Assembly (NCBI RefSeq): GCF_001975705.1
Contig: NZ_CP015093.1
Span: 620,001 to 684,000, forward strand
Direction: 5' to 3'
Length of the DNA: 64,000 nt
Origin: Salipiger abyssi
GTDB taxonomy: Bacteria; Pseudomonadota; Alphaproteobacteria; Rhodobacterales; Rhodobacteraceae
The notes below the pieces were generated by a model. That model worked only from the letters and a program-made list of their open reading frames with translations, ran no database searches and was not told the origin of the DNA. Position 1 is the first letter of the stretch. Each line of letters starts with the position of its first letter. This document shows, in pieces, positions 1 to 12,453 of the stretch. The position numbers were made by a program, and so were the translations under genes.

Positions 1-363
1 ACACATTCCCTATTCGGAGTTCGAGGGCATCGACGCCACCAGCTCGCCGATCCGCTTCCGCGCCTGTTTCTCCACGCCCGAGACGCCGGCCTCGCTCGAT
101 ACGCGCTACGAGCGCTACGAGGGCGCCGAGCCGCGCAACGCGCCGTTCTGGTTCGGCTGCTTCGACGCAGAGGAAATCGGCCTGCTGATCGAGACCGGCG
201 AGGCGCATGTCTATACCGCCGAGCGCAATGTCGAATATGGCATCGACCGGGTGATCGCCGTCACCACAGACGGGCGCGGCTATATCTGGGAAGAGATCAA
301 CGACTGCGGCGACAAGGCCTATGACGGCACGCCGCTGGGCGAGGACTGCCCCCGCGCGAGTAG
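1..363 (+). CDS. DUF6446 family protein, 3' part, stop lost by apparent 1-nt frameshift
   Basis: The window opens inside this gene. The second frame reads [36 protein letters not shown] and [11 protein letters not shown], which I recognise as the C-terminal part of the short membrane-anchored DUF6446 proteins that sit just before glyS in rhodobacters. As written the frame has no stop and runs straight into glyS. Restoring one C in the C5 run at 349-353 would give the ending C-P-P-R-E followed by TAG at 361-363, a normal-looking terminus. So either a base is missing from the sequence or the two genes are really fused. Function is unknown. The family call is from memory of the neighbourhood and motifs. 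Confidence 0.6.
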
Positions 364-381
364 CCCCCGCGCGCCCCGCAA

Positions 382-411
382 CCCCTTTCATCTTTCTGCA
401 AATACTCCCGG
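382..411 (-). repeat. Dispersed gene-end motif, copy 1
   Basis: Read on the minus strand it is GGGAGTATTTGCAGAAAGATG plus flanks with A deleted or added, and it belongs to a family of AT-rich islands found just after genes elsewhere in this window (9836, 22551, 27373, 38446). It lies in the short gap between the DUF6446 remnant and glyS. Function unknown. Confidence 0.5.
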
Positions 412-493
412 CCCGCCCTCTGCACCCGCGCCAGGTCTGGACGCCGCGCCGCTTGCCCGTTATCCCCCATGCGAACCCAGCTTTGGTGAGACC

Positions 494-2737
494 ATGCCCG
501 ACCTTCTGATCGAACTCTTTTCCGAGGAAATCCCTGCCCGCATGCAGACGCGTGCCGCGGGGGATCTGAAGAAGCTCGTCACCGACGGTCTGGTGGAAAG
601 CGGTCTGACCTATGCCGGCGCCGCCGGTTTCTCGACGCCGCGGCGGCTGACGCTGACCGTACAGGGGCTGCTCGCCGCCTCGCCCGCCACGCGCGAGGAA
701 CGGCGCGGGCCGCGGGTCGATGCGCCGGAAAAGGCCATCGAGGGCTTCCTGCGCGGCGCGGGTGTTTCCCGCGAGCAATGTGAAGAGCGCGAGGACAAGA
801 AGGGCACCGTGCTCTACGCCATCATCGAAAAGCCGGGCCGTCCGGCGGCAGAGATCGTGGCCGAGGTGCTGGAAACCACCATCCGCAACTTCCCCTGGCC
901 GAAATCCATGCGCTGGGGCGCGGGCAGCCTGCGCTGGGTGCGTCCGCTGCACCGCATCACCTGCCTGCTCACCGACGAGGCCGGCGCCGAAATCGTGCCG
1001 CTGGAGATCGACGGCATCGTTGCGGGCAAGACCACCGAGGGCCACCGCTTCATGGGCGACGGGCCCTTCGAGGTGTCGTCTTTCGAGGATTACGAGGCAA
1101 GGCTGAAACGCTCCAAGGTCGTCCTCTCGGCTGAGGAACGCGCCGAAACCATCTGGCATGACGCGACAAACCGCGCTTTCGCCAGCGGGCTGGAGGTGGT
1201 CGAGGATCGCGGATTGCTGGCCGAGGTCGCGGGGCTCGTGGAATGGCCGGTGGTGCTGATGGGCGAGATCGGCGCGGAATTCCTGTCGCTGCCGCCCGAG
1301 GTGCTGCAAACCTCGATGAAAGAGCATCAGAAGTTCTTTTCGGTCAAGAATCCAGCCACGAAGCGCATCGAACGCTTCGTAACGGTTGCAAATGTGGAAA
1401 CGCCGGATCACGGCGCCACCATCCTCGCGGGCAATAACAAGGTGCTGTCCGCGCGTCTGTCGGATGCCAAGTTCTTCTGGGAGAACGATCTGCGCGTCGC
1501 CAAACAGCAGGGGCTGGAAGCCTGGACCGAGAAGCTCGGCAATGTCACCTTCCACCACAAGCTGGGCTCGCAGCGCGCCCGGATCGAGCGCATCGCGGCG
1601 CTGGCGCGCGAGATCGCGCCCGCCGTCGGCGCCGACCCGGCGCTGGCCGAACAGGCCGCGCGCGTCGCCAAGGCCGATCTCAGCACGGAAATGGTCTATG
1701 AATTCCCCGAACTTCAGGGGCTTATGGGCCGTTATTATGCCGAAGCCGCGGGCCTGCCCGCCGAGGTCGCCAATGCCTGCGAAGAGCATTATTCGCCGCT
1801 CGGGCCCTCCGACGAGGTGCCCTCGGAGCCGGTCTCCATCGCCGTGGCGCTGGCCGACAAGCTCGACACGCTCACCGGGTTCTGGGCCATCGACGAGAAA
1901 CCCACCGGCTCGAAAGACCCCTACGCGCTGCGCCGCGCGGCGCTCGGGGTGATCCGGCTGGTGCTGGCCAACGAGCTGCGCCTGCCGCTCGACCGCTACG
2001 CCGACGCCCAGATCCTGCGCCACAAGCGCCACCTGAACGGCGAGGCCAGCGAGGCCGATCTCGCCGCACTCGACGCGCTGGTCGACGAGATCGCCGATCA
2101 CGGCGTCTTCGGCTCCGCCTTCCACGCCCTGCTCGACAAGCTGAGCGGCAAGGATCCGGCGGCGGAGGGCTCGCTGTTCCGCACCGTCGCGGGGCTGGTG
2201 CCGGATCTGTCGACCGATCTGCTGGCCTTCTTCCACGACCGGCTCAAGGTGCATCTGCGCGAAGAGGGGCTGCGTCACGACGTGATCGACGCCTGTCTCG
2301 CCATGCCCGGCGCCGACGATATCCGCCTGCTGGTCGCCCGCGCCGAGGCGCTTTCGGCCTTCCTGGGCACCGATGACGGCGAGAATCTCGTGCAGGGCTT
2401 CAAGCGCGCCAACAATATCCTCACCCAGGCCGAAGAGAAGGACGGGGTGGAATACAGCTTTGGTGCCGAGGCGAAATTCGCCGAAAGCGATGAAGAGAAA
2501 GCACTTTTCGACGCGCTCGACGCCGCCGATGGCAAGATCGTCCCGGCGATGAAGGACGAGAATTTCGCCACCGCCATGGGCGCCATGGCCGGGCTGCGCG
2601 GTCCGATCGACGCGTTTTTCGACGCGGTACAGGTCAATGCCGAAAACCCGGTGGTGCGCCGGAACCGGCTCAACCTGTTGTCGCGTATCCGCACCATCTG
2701 CCTTCAGGTCGCCGATCTGACGAAGCTGGAAGGCTGA
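494..2737 (+). CDS. glyS: Glycine--tRNA ligase beta subunit
   Basis: Beta subunit of the alpha2beta2 glycyl-tRNA synthetase, which charges tRNA-Gly; the beta chain supplies tRNA recognition while GlyQ holds the aminoacylation site. The product of 747 residues starts [16 protein letters not shown], the family's signature N-terminus, followed by FSTPRRL and a long helical body ending in the anticodon-binding region. It is somewhat longer than the usual 690 or so residues. I placed the start at the ATG that begins the family signature; the reading frame is open all the way back to the window edge only because the upstream gene has lost its stop. glyQ presumably lies left of the window. Identification is secure. 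Confidence 0.97.
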   Translation: MPDLLIELFSEEIPARMQTRAAGDLKKLVTDGLVESGLTYAGAAGFSTPRRLTLTVQGLLAASPATREERRGPRVDAPEKAIEGFLRGAGVSREQCEEREDKKGTVLYAIIEKPGRPAAEIVAEVLETTIRNFPWPKSMRWGAGSLRWVRPLHRITCLLTDEAGAEIVPLEIDGIVAGKTTEGHRFMGDGPFEVSSFEDYEARLKRSKVVLSAEERAETIWHDATNRAFASGLEVVEDRGLLAEVAGLVEWPVVLMGEIGAEFLSLPPEVLQTSMKEHQKFFSVKNPATKRIERFVTVANVETPDHGATILAGNNKVLSARLSDAKFFWENDLRVAKQQGLEAWTEKLGNVTFHHKLGSQRARIERIAALAREIAPAVGADPALAEQAARVAKADLSTEMVYEFPELQGLMGRYYAEAAGLPAEVANACEEHYSPLGPSDEVPSEPVSIAVALADKLDTLTGFWAIDEKPTGSKDPYALRRAALGVIRLVLANELRLPLDRYADAQILRHKRHLNGEASEADLAALDALVDEIADHGVFGSAFHALLDKLSGKDPAAEGSLFRTVAGLVPDLSTDLLAFFHDRLKVHLREEGLRHDVIDACLAMPGADDIRLLVARAEALSAFLGTDDGENLVQGFKRANNILTQAEEKDGVEYSFGAEAKFAESDEEKALFDALDAADGKIVPAMKDENFATAMGAMAGLRGPIDAFFDAVQVNAENPVVRRNRLNLLSRIRTICLQVADLTKLEG

Positions 2738-2768
2738 GGCCGGTTGCGAAAAGACATTTCAGATCAAC

Positions 2769-2800
2769 CGCCTGCCGCCTATTTCTGACACCGGCAGGCG
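2769..2800 (+). terminator. Hairpin after glyS, weak terminator candidate
   Basis: An 8-bp perfect stem CGCCTGCC / GGCAGGCG encloses a 16-nt loop about 30 nt after the glyS stop. There is no T-run behind it, so intrinsic termination would be weak at best. Confidence 0.25.
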
Positions 2801-2920
2801 CGCCGGGAGGATATTGGACGCCAGACCCGGCAGGAATTAACCTCTCCTTCGCAAGGAAAGGTGATATTGCCAGACGCCTTTTACGGGTTATGCTGCGCTG
2901 CGGAAAGAAAGGGAGTCCCC

Positions 2921-5476
<2,556 letters not shown>

Positions 5477-5640
5477 GTCCAGCCCCGCGCGCCCGCAAGA
5501 TATGCCTGGTTGACGATATGTTTGGGCCGGAATCCGCCGGTAAATTTGCCCTGCGCTGGACCGAAAGACACAATTTTATTAAGACGCCCGGGTTTTGAGC
5601 GGTTTTGGGACGACCGCCACCTGGGACGTTAGAGGGATAG

Positions 5641-6276
5641 ATGATCAAAGCGTTTGTATTTGCGCTGGCCGCGCTCGCCGTGGCCGTGCCGGCTTTTGCT
5701 GAAGTGAAACAGGACAATATCCGCCGTCTGGTGAAACTGGAAAAGCGCGGTCTGCAATCCACCACAAAAACCCATCTCGACGGGCTGATCACCCCGGTCT
5801 CGACCGGAGCGGCCCGCGGCTTTGCCTATGATGCCGGCTGGCTCGCCCGTCAGCCTGCTGCGAATGGCGGCACGCAATGGCAATGCCTGGCCGAGGCGCT
5901 CTATTTCGAGGCGCGCGGCGAAACCGTCCGGGGCCAGTTCGCGGTCGCCGAGGTGATCCTGAACCGGGTCGACAGCCCGCGTTTTCCCAATTCGGTCTGC
6001 GGTGTGATCAATCAGGGAACCGGCCGCAAATACGCCTGCCAGTTCACCTATACCTGCGACGGCCATCCGGAACACATCAACGAGCCCGCCGCCTGGGAGC
6101 GGGTCGCCAAGATCGCCAAGGTGATGCTCTCGGGCGCGCCCCGGGCGCTGACCAACGGCGCCACATATTACCACACCCATGCGGTGCGCCCCTCCTGGTC
6201 GCGCAAGTTCACCCGCACCGCCGCGATCGGCGATCACCTGTTCTACCGCGCGGGCTATCGCCTGAGCAGCAACTGA
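5641..6276 (+). CDS. Exported cell wall hydrolase, SleB/CwlJ type
   Basis: A 211-residue secreted protein with a clear signal peptide (MIKAFVFALAALAVAVPAFA). The C-terminal half is a Hydrolase_2 (SleB/CwlJ) domain: CLAEALYFEARGE carries the catalytic glutamate near residue 90, followed by AEVILNRVDSPRFPNSVCGVI and CQFTYTCDG. Members cleave peptidoglycan glycan strands; in vegetative alphaproteobacteria the role is presumably wall remodelling, as no sporulation exists here. The first ~60 mature residues before the domain are low in recognisable features. It stands alone with 164 bp before it. Confidence 0.9.
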   Translation: MIKAFVFALAALAVAVPAFAEVKQDNIRRLVKLEKRGLQSTTKTHLDGLITPVSTGAARGFAYDAGWLARQPAANGGTQWQCLAEALYFEARGETVRGQFAVAEVILNRVDSPRFPNSVCGVINQGTGRKYACQFTYTCDGHPEHINEPAAWERVAKIAKVMLSGAPRALTNGATYYHTHAVRPSWSRKFTRTAAIGDHLFYRAGYRLSSN

Positions 6277-6367
6277 CGCCGCGCCCGCGCCCGGAGATGC
6301 CGTTTCCGGCCCTCGCGCCCCGGCGTCACCTGCGATAAGGTCGCGCAAGCGCGGCGCGGTCGCGGGC

Positions 6368-6412
6368 GCAAGAGTTTTCGAAAACTCTTGCAAATCTCTT
6401 CGAAGAGATTTG
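6368..6412. repeat. Tandem pair of perfect palindromes, copy 1
   Basis: Two perfect palindromes abut: a 24-bp one with centre TTTTCGAAAA and a 22-bp one, CAAATCTCTTC / GAAGAGATTTG. They occupy the gap between the cell wall hydrolase and folB. A structurally equivalent pair occurs at 44436-44480. No T-run follows, so this is not a standard terminator; each could form a strong cruciform or RNA hairpin. Confidence 0.8.
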
Positions 6413-6470
6413 TCCCGCCCCAGCCGACCGCCGCCCGAACAACCGCAGATCCCAGCCGGAAGACCCCGCC

Positions 6471-7394
6471 ATGGCCAGTGAAATCCGTCTCGCCTTCGCC
6501 CACCCGTCGGAGCGTGCCATCTCCACCGAGGGCGAGGCCCCGCGCGATCGCATCTCCCTGCGCGAGCATGTACGCGAGGTCGAGATCGGCGCCTTCCAGG
6601 CCGAGCGCGGCCACACCCAGCGCGTGCGCTTCGACGTGGTGGTCGAGGTCGCGCCGTCGACCGGGCCCGCGCCCGACGACGATGTCGACCGCATCCTCAG
6701 CTACGACCGGGTGACCGAGGCCATCGCCACCGAGCTCGCCGCCGAGCGCGTCAACCTGCTGGAGACCCTCGCCGAACGCATCGCCGAGCGCATCCTGCTG
6801 GAACCGCAGGCCATGCGCACCTTCGTGCGGATCGAAAAGCTCGACCGCGGCCCTGGCGCGCTCGGGGTCGAGATCGTGCGCACCCGGCGCGATTTCGGCG
6901 AGCATCTGCACGAGGTCGCCCAGACCCGGCCGCATCCGCGCGTGGCCTACCTGTCGAACGCCGCCATAGCCTCCGACGCACTGGCCGGCTGGATCGACGG
7001 TTTCGCCGCCGAAGGCGCCCCGCTCATCCTTTGCGTCGGCCTTCCCGATGTGCCCCGCCCGCAGGCCGCGCACCCGCTGGCGCAGCGCCGCATCGACCTG
7101 CTCTCCATCGAACAAAACGGCTGGGTGCTGGCCGCGCGCGATCCGCGCTGCAAGGTCGTGGCCACACGCACCGAGCTCGACTGGGCGATGAAGAATGGCC
7201 AGATCTGCATCTGGGCGCCCTCCAAGATCGTGCTCGACGCGGCTCAGGGCCCGGCCAGCCAGCCGCGCGACTCCGTGGCGCTGGCGGGCTGGTTCGCCGG
7301 ACTCGTCGAGGCCTGCGAGCTGGTCGCCATCGGCGAAACCCCGCCCGCCGACTCACCCGTCCCCACCCGGGCTGTAACAGTCGGAAACAGCTGA
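6471..7394 (+). CDS. folB: Dihydroneopterin aldolase with C-terminal extension
   Basis: Catalyses 7,8-dihydroneopterin to 6-hydroxymethyl-dihydropterin in folate synthesis. Residues about 25-140 are the FolB fold (REVEIGAFQAERGHTQRVRFD, split here as EIGAFQAERG and QRVRFDVVVEV; ILSYDRV; VNLLETLAERIA; VRIEKLDRGPGALGVEI). Residues about 155-307 form a second region absent from the ~120-residue E. coli enzyme, with LILCVGLPD, GQICIWAPSKIVLDAA and DSVALAGWFAGLVEACELVAIG, reminiscent of an amino-acid-kinase fold. Similar long FolB proteins occur in related bacteria. It is the first gene of folB-folP-glmM; folP starts 48 bp later. Confidence 0.9.
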   Translation: MASEIRLAFAHPSERAISTEGEAPRDRISLREHVREVEIGAFQAERGHTQRVRFDVVVEVAPSTGPAPDDDVDRILSYDRVTEAIATELAAERVNLLETLAERIAERILLEPQAMRTFVRIEKLDRGPGALGVEIVRTRRDFGEHLHEVAQTRPHPRVAYLSNAAIASDALAGWIDGFAAEGAPLILCVGLPDVPRPQAAHPLAQRRIDLLSIEQNGWVLAARDPRCKVVATRTELDWAMKNGQICIWAPSKIVLDAAQGPASQPRDSVALAGWFAGLVEACELVAIGETPPADSPVPTRAVTVGNS

Positions 7395-7442
7395 GCGCCG
7401 CGCCGCTGGACAAAGCCCGCGCGCTGTCGCAAGACACGAGCC

Positions 7443-8453
7443 ATGCGTGACTACTACCGCCCCCTCGTCCGCTCGGACGATCCCCGCCCGGACGACGCCC
7501 TGCCGCTCGCCGGCGGCCCCCGCTGGTTCTCTCATGTCATCCGCCACCGGCGCGACGGCAGCCTCGCGCGGCTCGCCGCCGCCGCGTTGCCCGACGATGT
7601 GCGCACCCGGCTGAGCGCCCCGCGCCCGTCGCTGCTGGGTCTGCCGATGGACCGCCCGCAGATCATGGGCATCCTCAATGTGACGCCCGACAGTTTCTCC
7701 GACGGCGGCTCCGACCGCTCCGCCGCCGAGGCCGCGCTGCGCGGGCGCCGGATGATGAGCGAGGGCGCCGACCTGCTGGATATCGGTGGCGAAAGCACCC
7801 GGCCCGGCGCGCAGGAGGTGGCCGTGGGCGAGGAGATCGGGCGCACCGAGCCGGTGATCCGCGCCCTGGCCGGCGTGCCGATCTCCATCGACACGCGCAA
7901 GACCCGGGTGGCGCGCGCCGGCATCCGCGCGGGCGCGGCGCTGGTCAACGATGTCTCGGGGCTGACCTTCGACCCGGAGCTCGCCGGTTTCTGTGTCGAC
8001 CATGGCATCCCGGTCTGCATCATGCATTCGCTGGGCGGCCCGGAGACCATGCAGGACGACCCGCGCTATGACGACGTGCTGCTGGATGTCTACGATTTCC
8101 TGGAGGCGCAGATCGCCATGATCGAGGCGCTGGGGCTCAGCCGCGACAAGATCGTGGTCGATCCGGGCATCGGCTTCGGCAAGACCCAGGCGCACAATCT
8201 GGCTCTGCTGAACGGGCTGGCACTGTTCCACGGGCTGGGGTGTCCGATCCTGCTCGGCGCCTCGCGCAAGGGCTTCATCGGGCGGCTCGGCGAGGCCCCC
8301 GATCCGAAAGACCGCGCGCCCGGCTCCATCGCCGTGGCGCTGGCGGGAATATCCCAGGGCGCGCAGATCGTCCGGGTTCACGATGTGGCCGCGACACGCC
8401 AGGCGCTGGCGCTCTGGCAGGCGGTCGAGCAGGGAGGCCGGGATGACGCGTAA
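7443..8453 (+). CDS. folP: Dihydropteroate synthase
   Basis: Condenses p-aminobenzoate with 6-hydroxymethyl-dihydropterin diphosphate, the sulfonamide-sensitive step of folate synthesis. After an N-terminal extension of about 75 residues the TIM barrel begins with [16 protein letters not shown], then [32 protein letters not shown] and [11 protein letters not shown], all canonical pterin or sulfonamide-site motifs. Its last 11 bp overlap the start of glmM, so the two are translationally coupled. Confidence 0.97.
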   Translation: MRDYYRPLVRSDDPRPDDALPLAGGPRWFSHVIRHRRDGSLARLAAAALPDDVRTRLSAPRPSLLGLPMDRPQIMGILNVTPDSFSDGGSDRSAAEAALRGRRMMSEGADLLDIGGESTRPGAQEVAVGEEIGRTEPVIRALAGVPISIDTRKTRVARAGIRAGAALVNDVSGLTFDPELAGFCVDHGIPVCIMHSLGGPETMQDDPRYDDVLLDVYDFLEAQIAMIEALGLSRDKIVVDPGIGFGKTQAHNLALLNGLALFHGLGCPILLGASRKGFIGRLGEAPDPKDRAPGSIAVALAGISQGAQIVRVHDVAATRQALALWQAVEQGGRDDA

Positions 8454-9786
8454 GCTTTTCGGAACCGACGGGGTGCGCGGCACCGCAAACGCCTTTCCGA
8501 TGACCGCCGAGATGGCGCTGATGATCGGCGCCGCCGCCGGGCGCTATTTCCGCCGCGAGCAGGGCGGCGTGCACCGGGTGGTGATCGGCAAGGATACGCG
8601 GCTCTCGGGCTATATGTTCGAAAACGCGCTGACGGCGGGGCTCACGTCCACCGGCATGAACGTGCTGCTGCTCGGGCCGGTGCCGACCCCTGCGGTGGGG
8701 CTGCTGACGCCCTCGATGCGCGCCGATCTCGGCATCATGATCTCGGCCAGCCACAACCCGGCGCATGACAATGGCATCAAGTTCTTCGGCCCCGACGGGT
8801 TCAAGCTGTCGGACGAGGCCGAGGCCGAGATCGAGGCGCTGGTCGAGACCGGCGTCCGCCCCGCGCAATCGGGCAATATCGGCCGCGCCAGACGCATCGA
8901 CGACGGCCGCTTCCGCTATCAGGAACGGGTGAAATCCACCCTGCCCCACGGCATGCGGCTCGACGGCATGAAGGTGGTGGTGGATTGCGCCAACGGCGCC
9001 GCCTATCGCACCGCACCGGAGGTGCTCTGGGAGCTGGGCGCCGATGTCGTGCCCGTGGGCACCTCGCCCAACGGCCTGAACATCAACGAGAATTGCGGGT
9101 CGACCAAGCCGCAGGCTGCGGCAGAGGCGGTGGTGGCCCATGGTGCCGATATCGGCATCTGTCTCGACGGCGATGCCGACCGGATCATCCTCATCGACGA
9201 GACCGGCACGGTGGCCGATGGCGATCAGATCATGGCGCTGATGGCCGCCCGCTGGGCCGAGGAAGACCGGCTCGCCGGCGGCACGCTGGTGGCGACGGTG
9301 ATGTCCAATCTCGGGCTCGAACGCTTCCTTCAGGGGCGCGGCCTGTCGCTGGCGCGCACCAAGGTGGGCGACCGCTATGTGGTGGAGGCGATGCGCGCGC
9401 GGGGCTGGAATCTGGGCGGCGAGCAGTCGGGCCATATCGTGATGACCGATTACGCCACCACCGGCGACGGGCTGATGGCCGGGCTGCAATTCCTCGCCGA
9501 GATGGTGCGTACCGGCCAGCCGGCCTCGGCGCTGGCGCGCAGCTTCGACCCGGTGCCGCAGCTCTTGAAGAATGTGCGCTTCGCCGCCGGGCAGACGCCG
9601 CTGGAGACGGCCGCCGTGCAGGGCGCGATTGCCGAGGCGGAAGCCGCGCTGAACGGCAGCGGGCGGCTGCTGATCCGCAAATCCGGCACCGAGCCGCTGA
9701 TCCGCGTGATGGCGGAATGCGAGGACGAGGCGCTGCTGGAACGGGTGGTCGACAGCATCGTCGCCGAGGTGCAGGCCGCCGTCTGA
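8443..9786 (+). CDS. glmM: Phosphoglucosamine mutase
   Basis: Converts glucosamine-6-phosphate to glucosamine-1-phosphate for UDP-GlcNAc, hence peptidoglycan and LPS. The 447-residue protein begins [13 protein letters not shown], has the catalytic phosphoserine loop [14 protein letters not shown] (Ser103), the metal site DGDADRI, the sugar loop GGEQSGH and the phosphate loop [12 protein letters not shown]. The ATG, with AGGGAGG in front, lies inside the folP end; the longer upstream frame is folP shadow. The folP-glmM pairing is widespread in bacteria. Confidence 0.97.
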   Translation: MTRKLFGTDGVRGTANAFPMTAEMALMIGAAAGRYFRREQGGVHRVVIGKDTRLSGYMFENALTAGLTSTGMNVLLLGPVPTPAVGLLTPSMRADLGIMISASHNPAHDNGIKFFGPDGFKLSDEAEAEIEALVETGVRPAQSGNIGRARRIDDGRFRYQERVKSTLPHGMRLDGMKVVVDCANGAAYRTAPEVLWELGADVVPVGTSPNGLNINENCGSTKPQAAAEAVVAHGADIGICLDGDADRIILIDETGTVADGDQIMALMAARWAEEDRLAGGTLVATVMSNLGLERFLQGRGLSLARTKVGDRYVVEAMRARGWNLGGEQSGHIVMTDYATTGDGLMAGLQFLAEMVRTGQPASALARSFDPVPQLLKNVRFAAGQTPLETAAVQGAIAEAEAALNGSGRLLIRKSGTEPLIRVMAECEDEALLERVVDSIVAEVQAAV

Positions 9787-9835
9787 AATCGCCTCTCCCC
9801 TGCCCGGCGCCGGCGCGGCTGGCAGGGGGCGGATG

Positions 9836-9867
9836 CCTCCGGCGGGGATATTTTTGGCCAATGGATG
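9836..9867 (+). repeat. Dispersed gene-end motif, copy 2
   Basis: GGGATATTTTTGGCCAATGG lies 50 bp after the glmM stop. It matches the copy at 38446 at 20 of 21 positions over the core, far beyond what two unrelated gaps should share. Confidence 0.65.
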
Positions 9868-9894
9868 CCCTGGAGGGCGCCGGGTCGGACGGCG

Positions 9895-10497
9895 TTATCT
9901 GCCGCCGCGCACGGGATCGCGGCTGGCCCGCAGGACGGGACCGGAGGGCGTAACAGGCCGGGCACGATGCAGCGGCGGCTCGGAGCGCGGAGCGGATCCG
10001 GCGCGAGGACCGCGGCGGCGGAACGGCAGGTACAGCAGCGCGAGCAGCGCCGCGGCGGCGAGCCAGCCGCCGGCAAATCCCATGCCCGCGAAAACCAGCC
10101 CTTCGGGGGTCGCGGGCAGCGCCGGGCGAAAGGCCTGCCAGGTGCGCTCGGCGATCTCGGGATCCGAGAAATGCGCCGCGCCGGTCAGCCGCTCGAAGGC
10201 GCCGCGCCCGTCGAGGGCCGCGAGATCCGCCGCGAGCCGGTCGTGGCGCGCAATGGTACGGGTCATGCTGTCGGCGCGGGCCGCGCCGAAGGCGCCGCCG
10301 GTGGCGAGCTGTTCCAGGGCGGCGTCGCGGGCAAAGCCCAGCCGCCCGGCATCCGCGTCGAACTCCGCGATCTGGCGCGACAGTTCATCCACCGCCCCGC
10401 CTAGCCGCTGGACATATTGCTGTGTGAATTCCGGAACCTGCGAAAGCCCCACCGCGCCGGTCACCCCTGCGGCAAGAGCCAGTGCCCTTGTGATCAT
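9895..10497 (-). CDS. DUF2937 family membrane protein
   Basis: A 200-residue protein of unknown function. An N-terminal hydrophobic segment (ALALAAGVTGAVGL) is followed by a helical, charged region (QYVQRLGGAVDELSRQIAEF) and a second membrane span near residues 133-160 (LVFAGMGFAGGWLAAAALLAL), then a basic, proline-rich tail. This layout and the N-terminal SQVPEFTQQYVQRLGG stretch fit DUF2937. It lies 65 bp downstream of proS on the same strand and may be co-transcribed. Confidence 0.8.
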   Translation of the reverse strand: MITRALALAAGVTGAVGLSQVPEFTQQYVQRLGGAVDELSRQIAEFDADAGRLGFARDAALEQLATGGAFGAARADSMTRTIARHDRLAADLAALDGRGAFERLTGAAHFSDPEIAERTWQAFRPALPATPEGLVFAGMGFAGGWLAAAALLALLYLPFRRRGPRAGSAPRSEPPLHRARPVTPSGPVLRASRDPVRGGR

Positions 10498-10562
10498 CTC
10501 TGCCTCCTGCGGCCCTCTTGCGGGGCCGACAGGGCACAGTTTAGCGCGAATCGCAGGCCCTG

Positions 10563-11906
10563 TCAGGCCTTGGCGACACCGTAGATGGCGGCGATCTTTG
10601 CCACGGCGGCCTCGGGCGCCAGCTCTTCGCTTTCGCCGGTGCGGCGCGAGGTCAGCTCGACCACGCCGTTCTTGAGCCCGCGCGGGCCCACGGTGATCCG
10701 CCAGGGCAGACCGATCAGGTCCATGCTGGCGAATTTCGCCCCCGCCCGCTCGGTGGTGTCGTCGTAAAGCGGCTCCAGCCCCAGCGCGGTGAGCGAGGCA
10801 TAGAGCGCCTCGCAGGCGGCATCGGCCTCGGCATCGCCCTGCTTGAGATTGACGATGCCGGCATGGAAGGGCGTCACGCCCTCGGGCCAGATGATGCCCT
10901 TGTCATCATGGCTGGCCTCGATGATCGCGCCCAGCAGGCGCGACACGCCGATACCGTGGCTGCCCATATGCACCGGCACCTGGTTGCCTTCGGCATCGGA
11001 GACGGTGGCGCCCATGGCATCGGAATATTTCGTGCCGAAATAGAAGATCTGCCCGACCTCGATGCCGCGCGCCACACGGCGGCGCTCTTCGGGGATCTGG
11101 TTGAACAGCGCCTCGTCATGGGTCTCGTCGGTGCGGGCATAGCGCGAGGTGAACTCCTCGAGCACCGCCTGGCACTGCTCGCGCGATTCGAAGTCGATCT
11201 GGCGGTCGCCGAATTTCAGGTCGGTGATCTGCGAATCGTAGCACACTTCGGACTCGCCGGTCTCGGCCAGCACCAGGAATTCATGGGTGTTGTCGCCGCC
11301 GATGGGGCCGGAATCGGCGCGCATCGGAATCGCCTGAAGCCCCATGCGCTCATAGGTGCGCAGATAGCTCACCAGATGGCGGTTATAGGCGTGCAGCGCG
11401 TCCTCTTTGGTGAGGTCGAAATTGTAGCCGTCCTTCATGTAGAATTCGCGGCCCCGCATCACGCCGAAACGCGGGCGGATCTCGTCGCGGAACTTCCACT
11501 GGATCTGGTAGAGCGTCAGCGGCAGATCCTTGTAGGAGGACACGTTGGCGCGGAAAATGTCGGTGATCAGCTCTTCGGCGGTGGGCGTGAACAGCATGTC
11601 GCGGTCGTGCCGGTCCTTCATCCGCAGCATCTCGGCGCCATAGGCATCGTAGCGGCCCGACTCGCGCCACAGATCCGCCGACTGGATGATCGGCATCTGC
11701 ATCGCGATATGGCCGGCGCGCGCCTGCTCTTCGTGGATGATGTTCTCGATCTTGCGCAGCACCTTGAAGCCCAGCGGCAGCCAGGAATAGATCCCGGCGC
11801 TGGCCTGCTTGATCATGCCCGCGCGCAGCATGTAGCGGTGCGAGACGATCTGCGCCTCGGCGGGCGTCTCCTTGAGGACGGGCAGGAAATAGCGGCTGAG
11901 GCGCAT
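10563..11906 (-). CDS. proS: Proline--tRNA ligase, short form without editing insert
   Basis: Charges tRNA-Pro. The 447-residue protein starts [15 protein letters not shown] and shows class II motifs: motif 1 around [16 protein letters not shown], motif 2 ([17 protein letters not shown]) and motif 3 ([14 protein letters not shown]). At this length it lacks the roughly 180-residue INS domain that removes mischarged alanine in E. coli ProRS; that is normal for alphaproteobacteria, which edit in trans. I rejected the longer frame upstream because its N-terminal 54 residues are not family-like. Confidence 0.96.
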   Translation of the reverse strand: MRLSRYFLPVLKETPAEAQIVSHRYMLRAGMIKQASAGIYSWLPLGFKVLRKIENIIHEEQARAGHIAMQMPIIQSADLWRESGRYDAYGAEMLRMKDRHDRDMLFTPTAEELITDIFRANVSSYKDLPLTLYQIQWKFRDEIRPRFGVMRGREFYMKDGYNFDLTKEDALHAYNRHLVSYLRTYERMGLQAIPMRADSGPIGGDNTHEFLVLAETGESEVCYDSQITDLKFGDRQIDFESREQCQAVLEEFTSRYARTDETHDEALFNQIPEERRRVARGIEVGQIFYFGTKYSDAMGATVSDAEGNQVPVHMGSHGIGVSRLLGAIIEASHDDKGIIWPEGVTPFHAGIVNLKQGDAEADAACEALYASLTALGLEPLYDDTTERAGAKFASMDLIGLPWRITVGPRGLKNGVVELTSRRTGESEELAPEAAVAKIAAIYGVAKA

Positions 11907-12101
11907 CGAGAGCTCCCGGAAAAATAAGGTCCGGGATGGGGTAAGCGAAGGGCGGCGCAAGAGCAAGGGGCTCGCGGTGGCAGAGCCTGCGCAAAGCCTT
12001 GCCCGCAAGCGCTGCCAGCGGATCCACTCGGAGCCGACGTGATCCTGCACGCTATGCAGCCAAAACACGCTGGAGCTGGATGACCGGCGATGTGTCCCCG
12101 C

Positions 12102-12254
12102 TCAAAGGCAGGACGCGATATCGCGGTACTGGCTTGAGGCGGGATCGGTCCAGGGGCTGTCGGCGCGGGTGATCCCCGCACCAGGCTTTGCACCCGGACG
12201 GGCCGGCGCGGCAGAGAGAAGGGTGAAAATCTTGCTGGCAATCTGTTTCGTCAT
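12102..12254 (-). CDS. Possible 50-residue small protein
   Basis: An ATG frame of 50 codons starting MTKQIASKIFTLLSAAPARP and ending SQYRDIASCL, followed by TGA. An AAGG lies 9 nt before the ATG. The N-terminus is mildly amphipathic and could be a membrane-associated helix; no family is recognised. It is divergent from the PerM-like gene and about 200 bp upstream of proS on the same strand. Third-position GC is about 72 percent, lower than the neighbours, so a chance frame is possible. Confidence 0.4.
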   Translation of the reverse strand: MTKQIASKIFTLLSAAPARPGAKPGAGITRADSPWTDPASSQYRDIASCL

Positions 12255-12453
12255 GGGATCGAGCCTTATCTATCCTGCGGGGGGTCTTGAATGCATACGA
12301 GGCTAACAATGCCCTCCTCCGCGCCACAGGCGGGAAAACCCGACCCGGGGCGCGATCCGGGGGCGGGTATTCCCGACCCGGCCCGGCGCGCGGCCTTGAA
12401 TCCGGCGCGGCGACACGCGATGTAGGGGCAGAGATTTCGGGGAAAGACCGCAT

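Noticed and set aside
11907..12068. N-terminal extension of ProRS by 54 residues
   Set aside because: [15 protein letters not shown] is the family N-terminus; the extra residues are Arg/Leu-rich noise.
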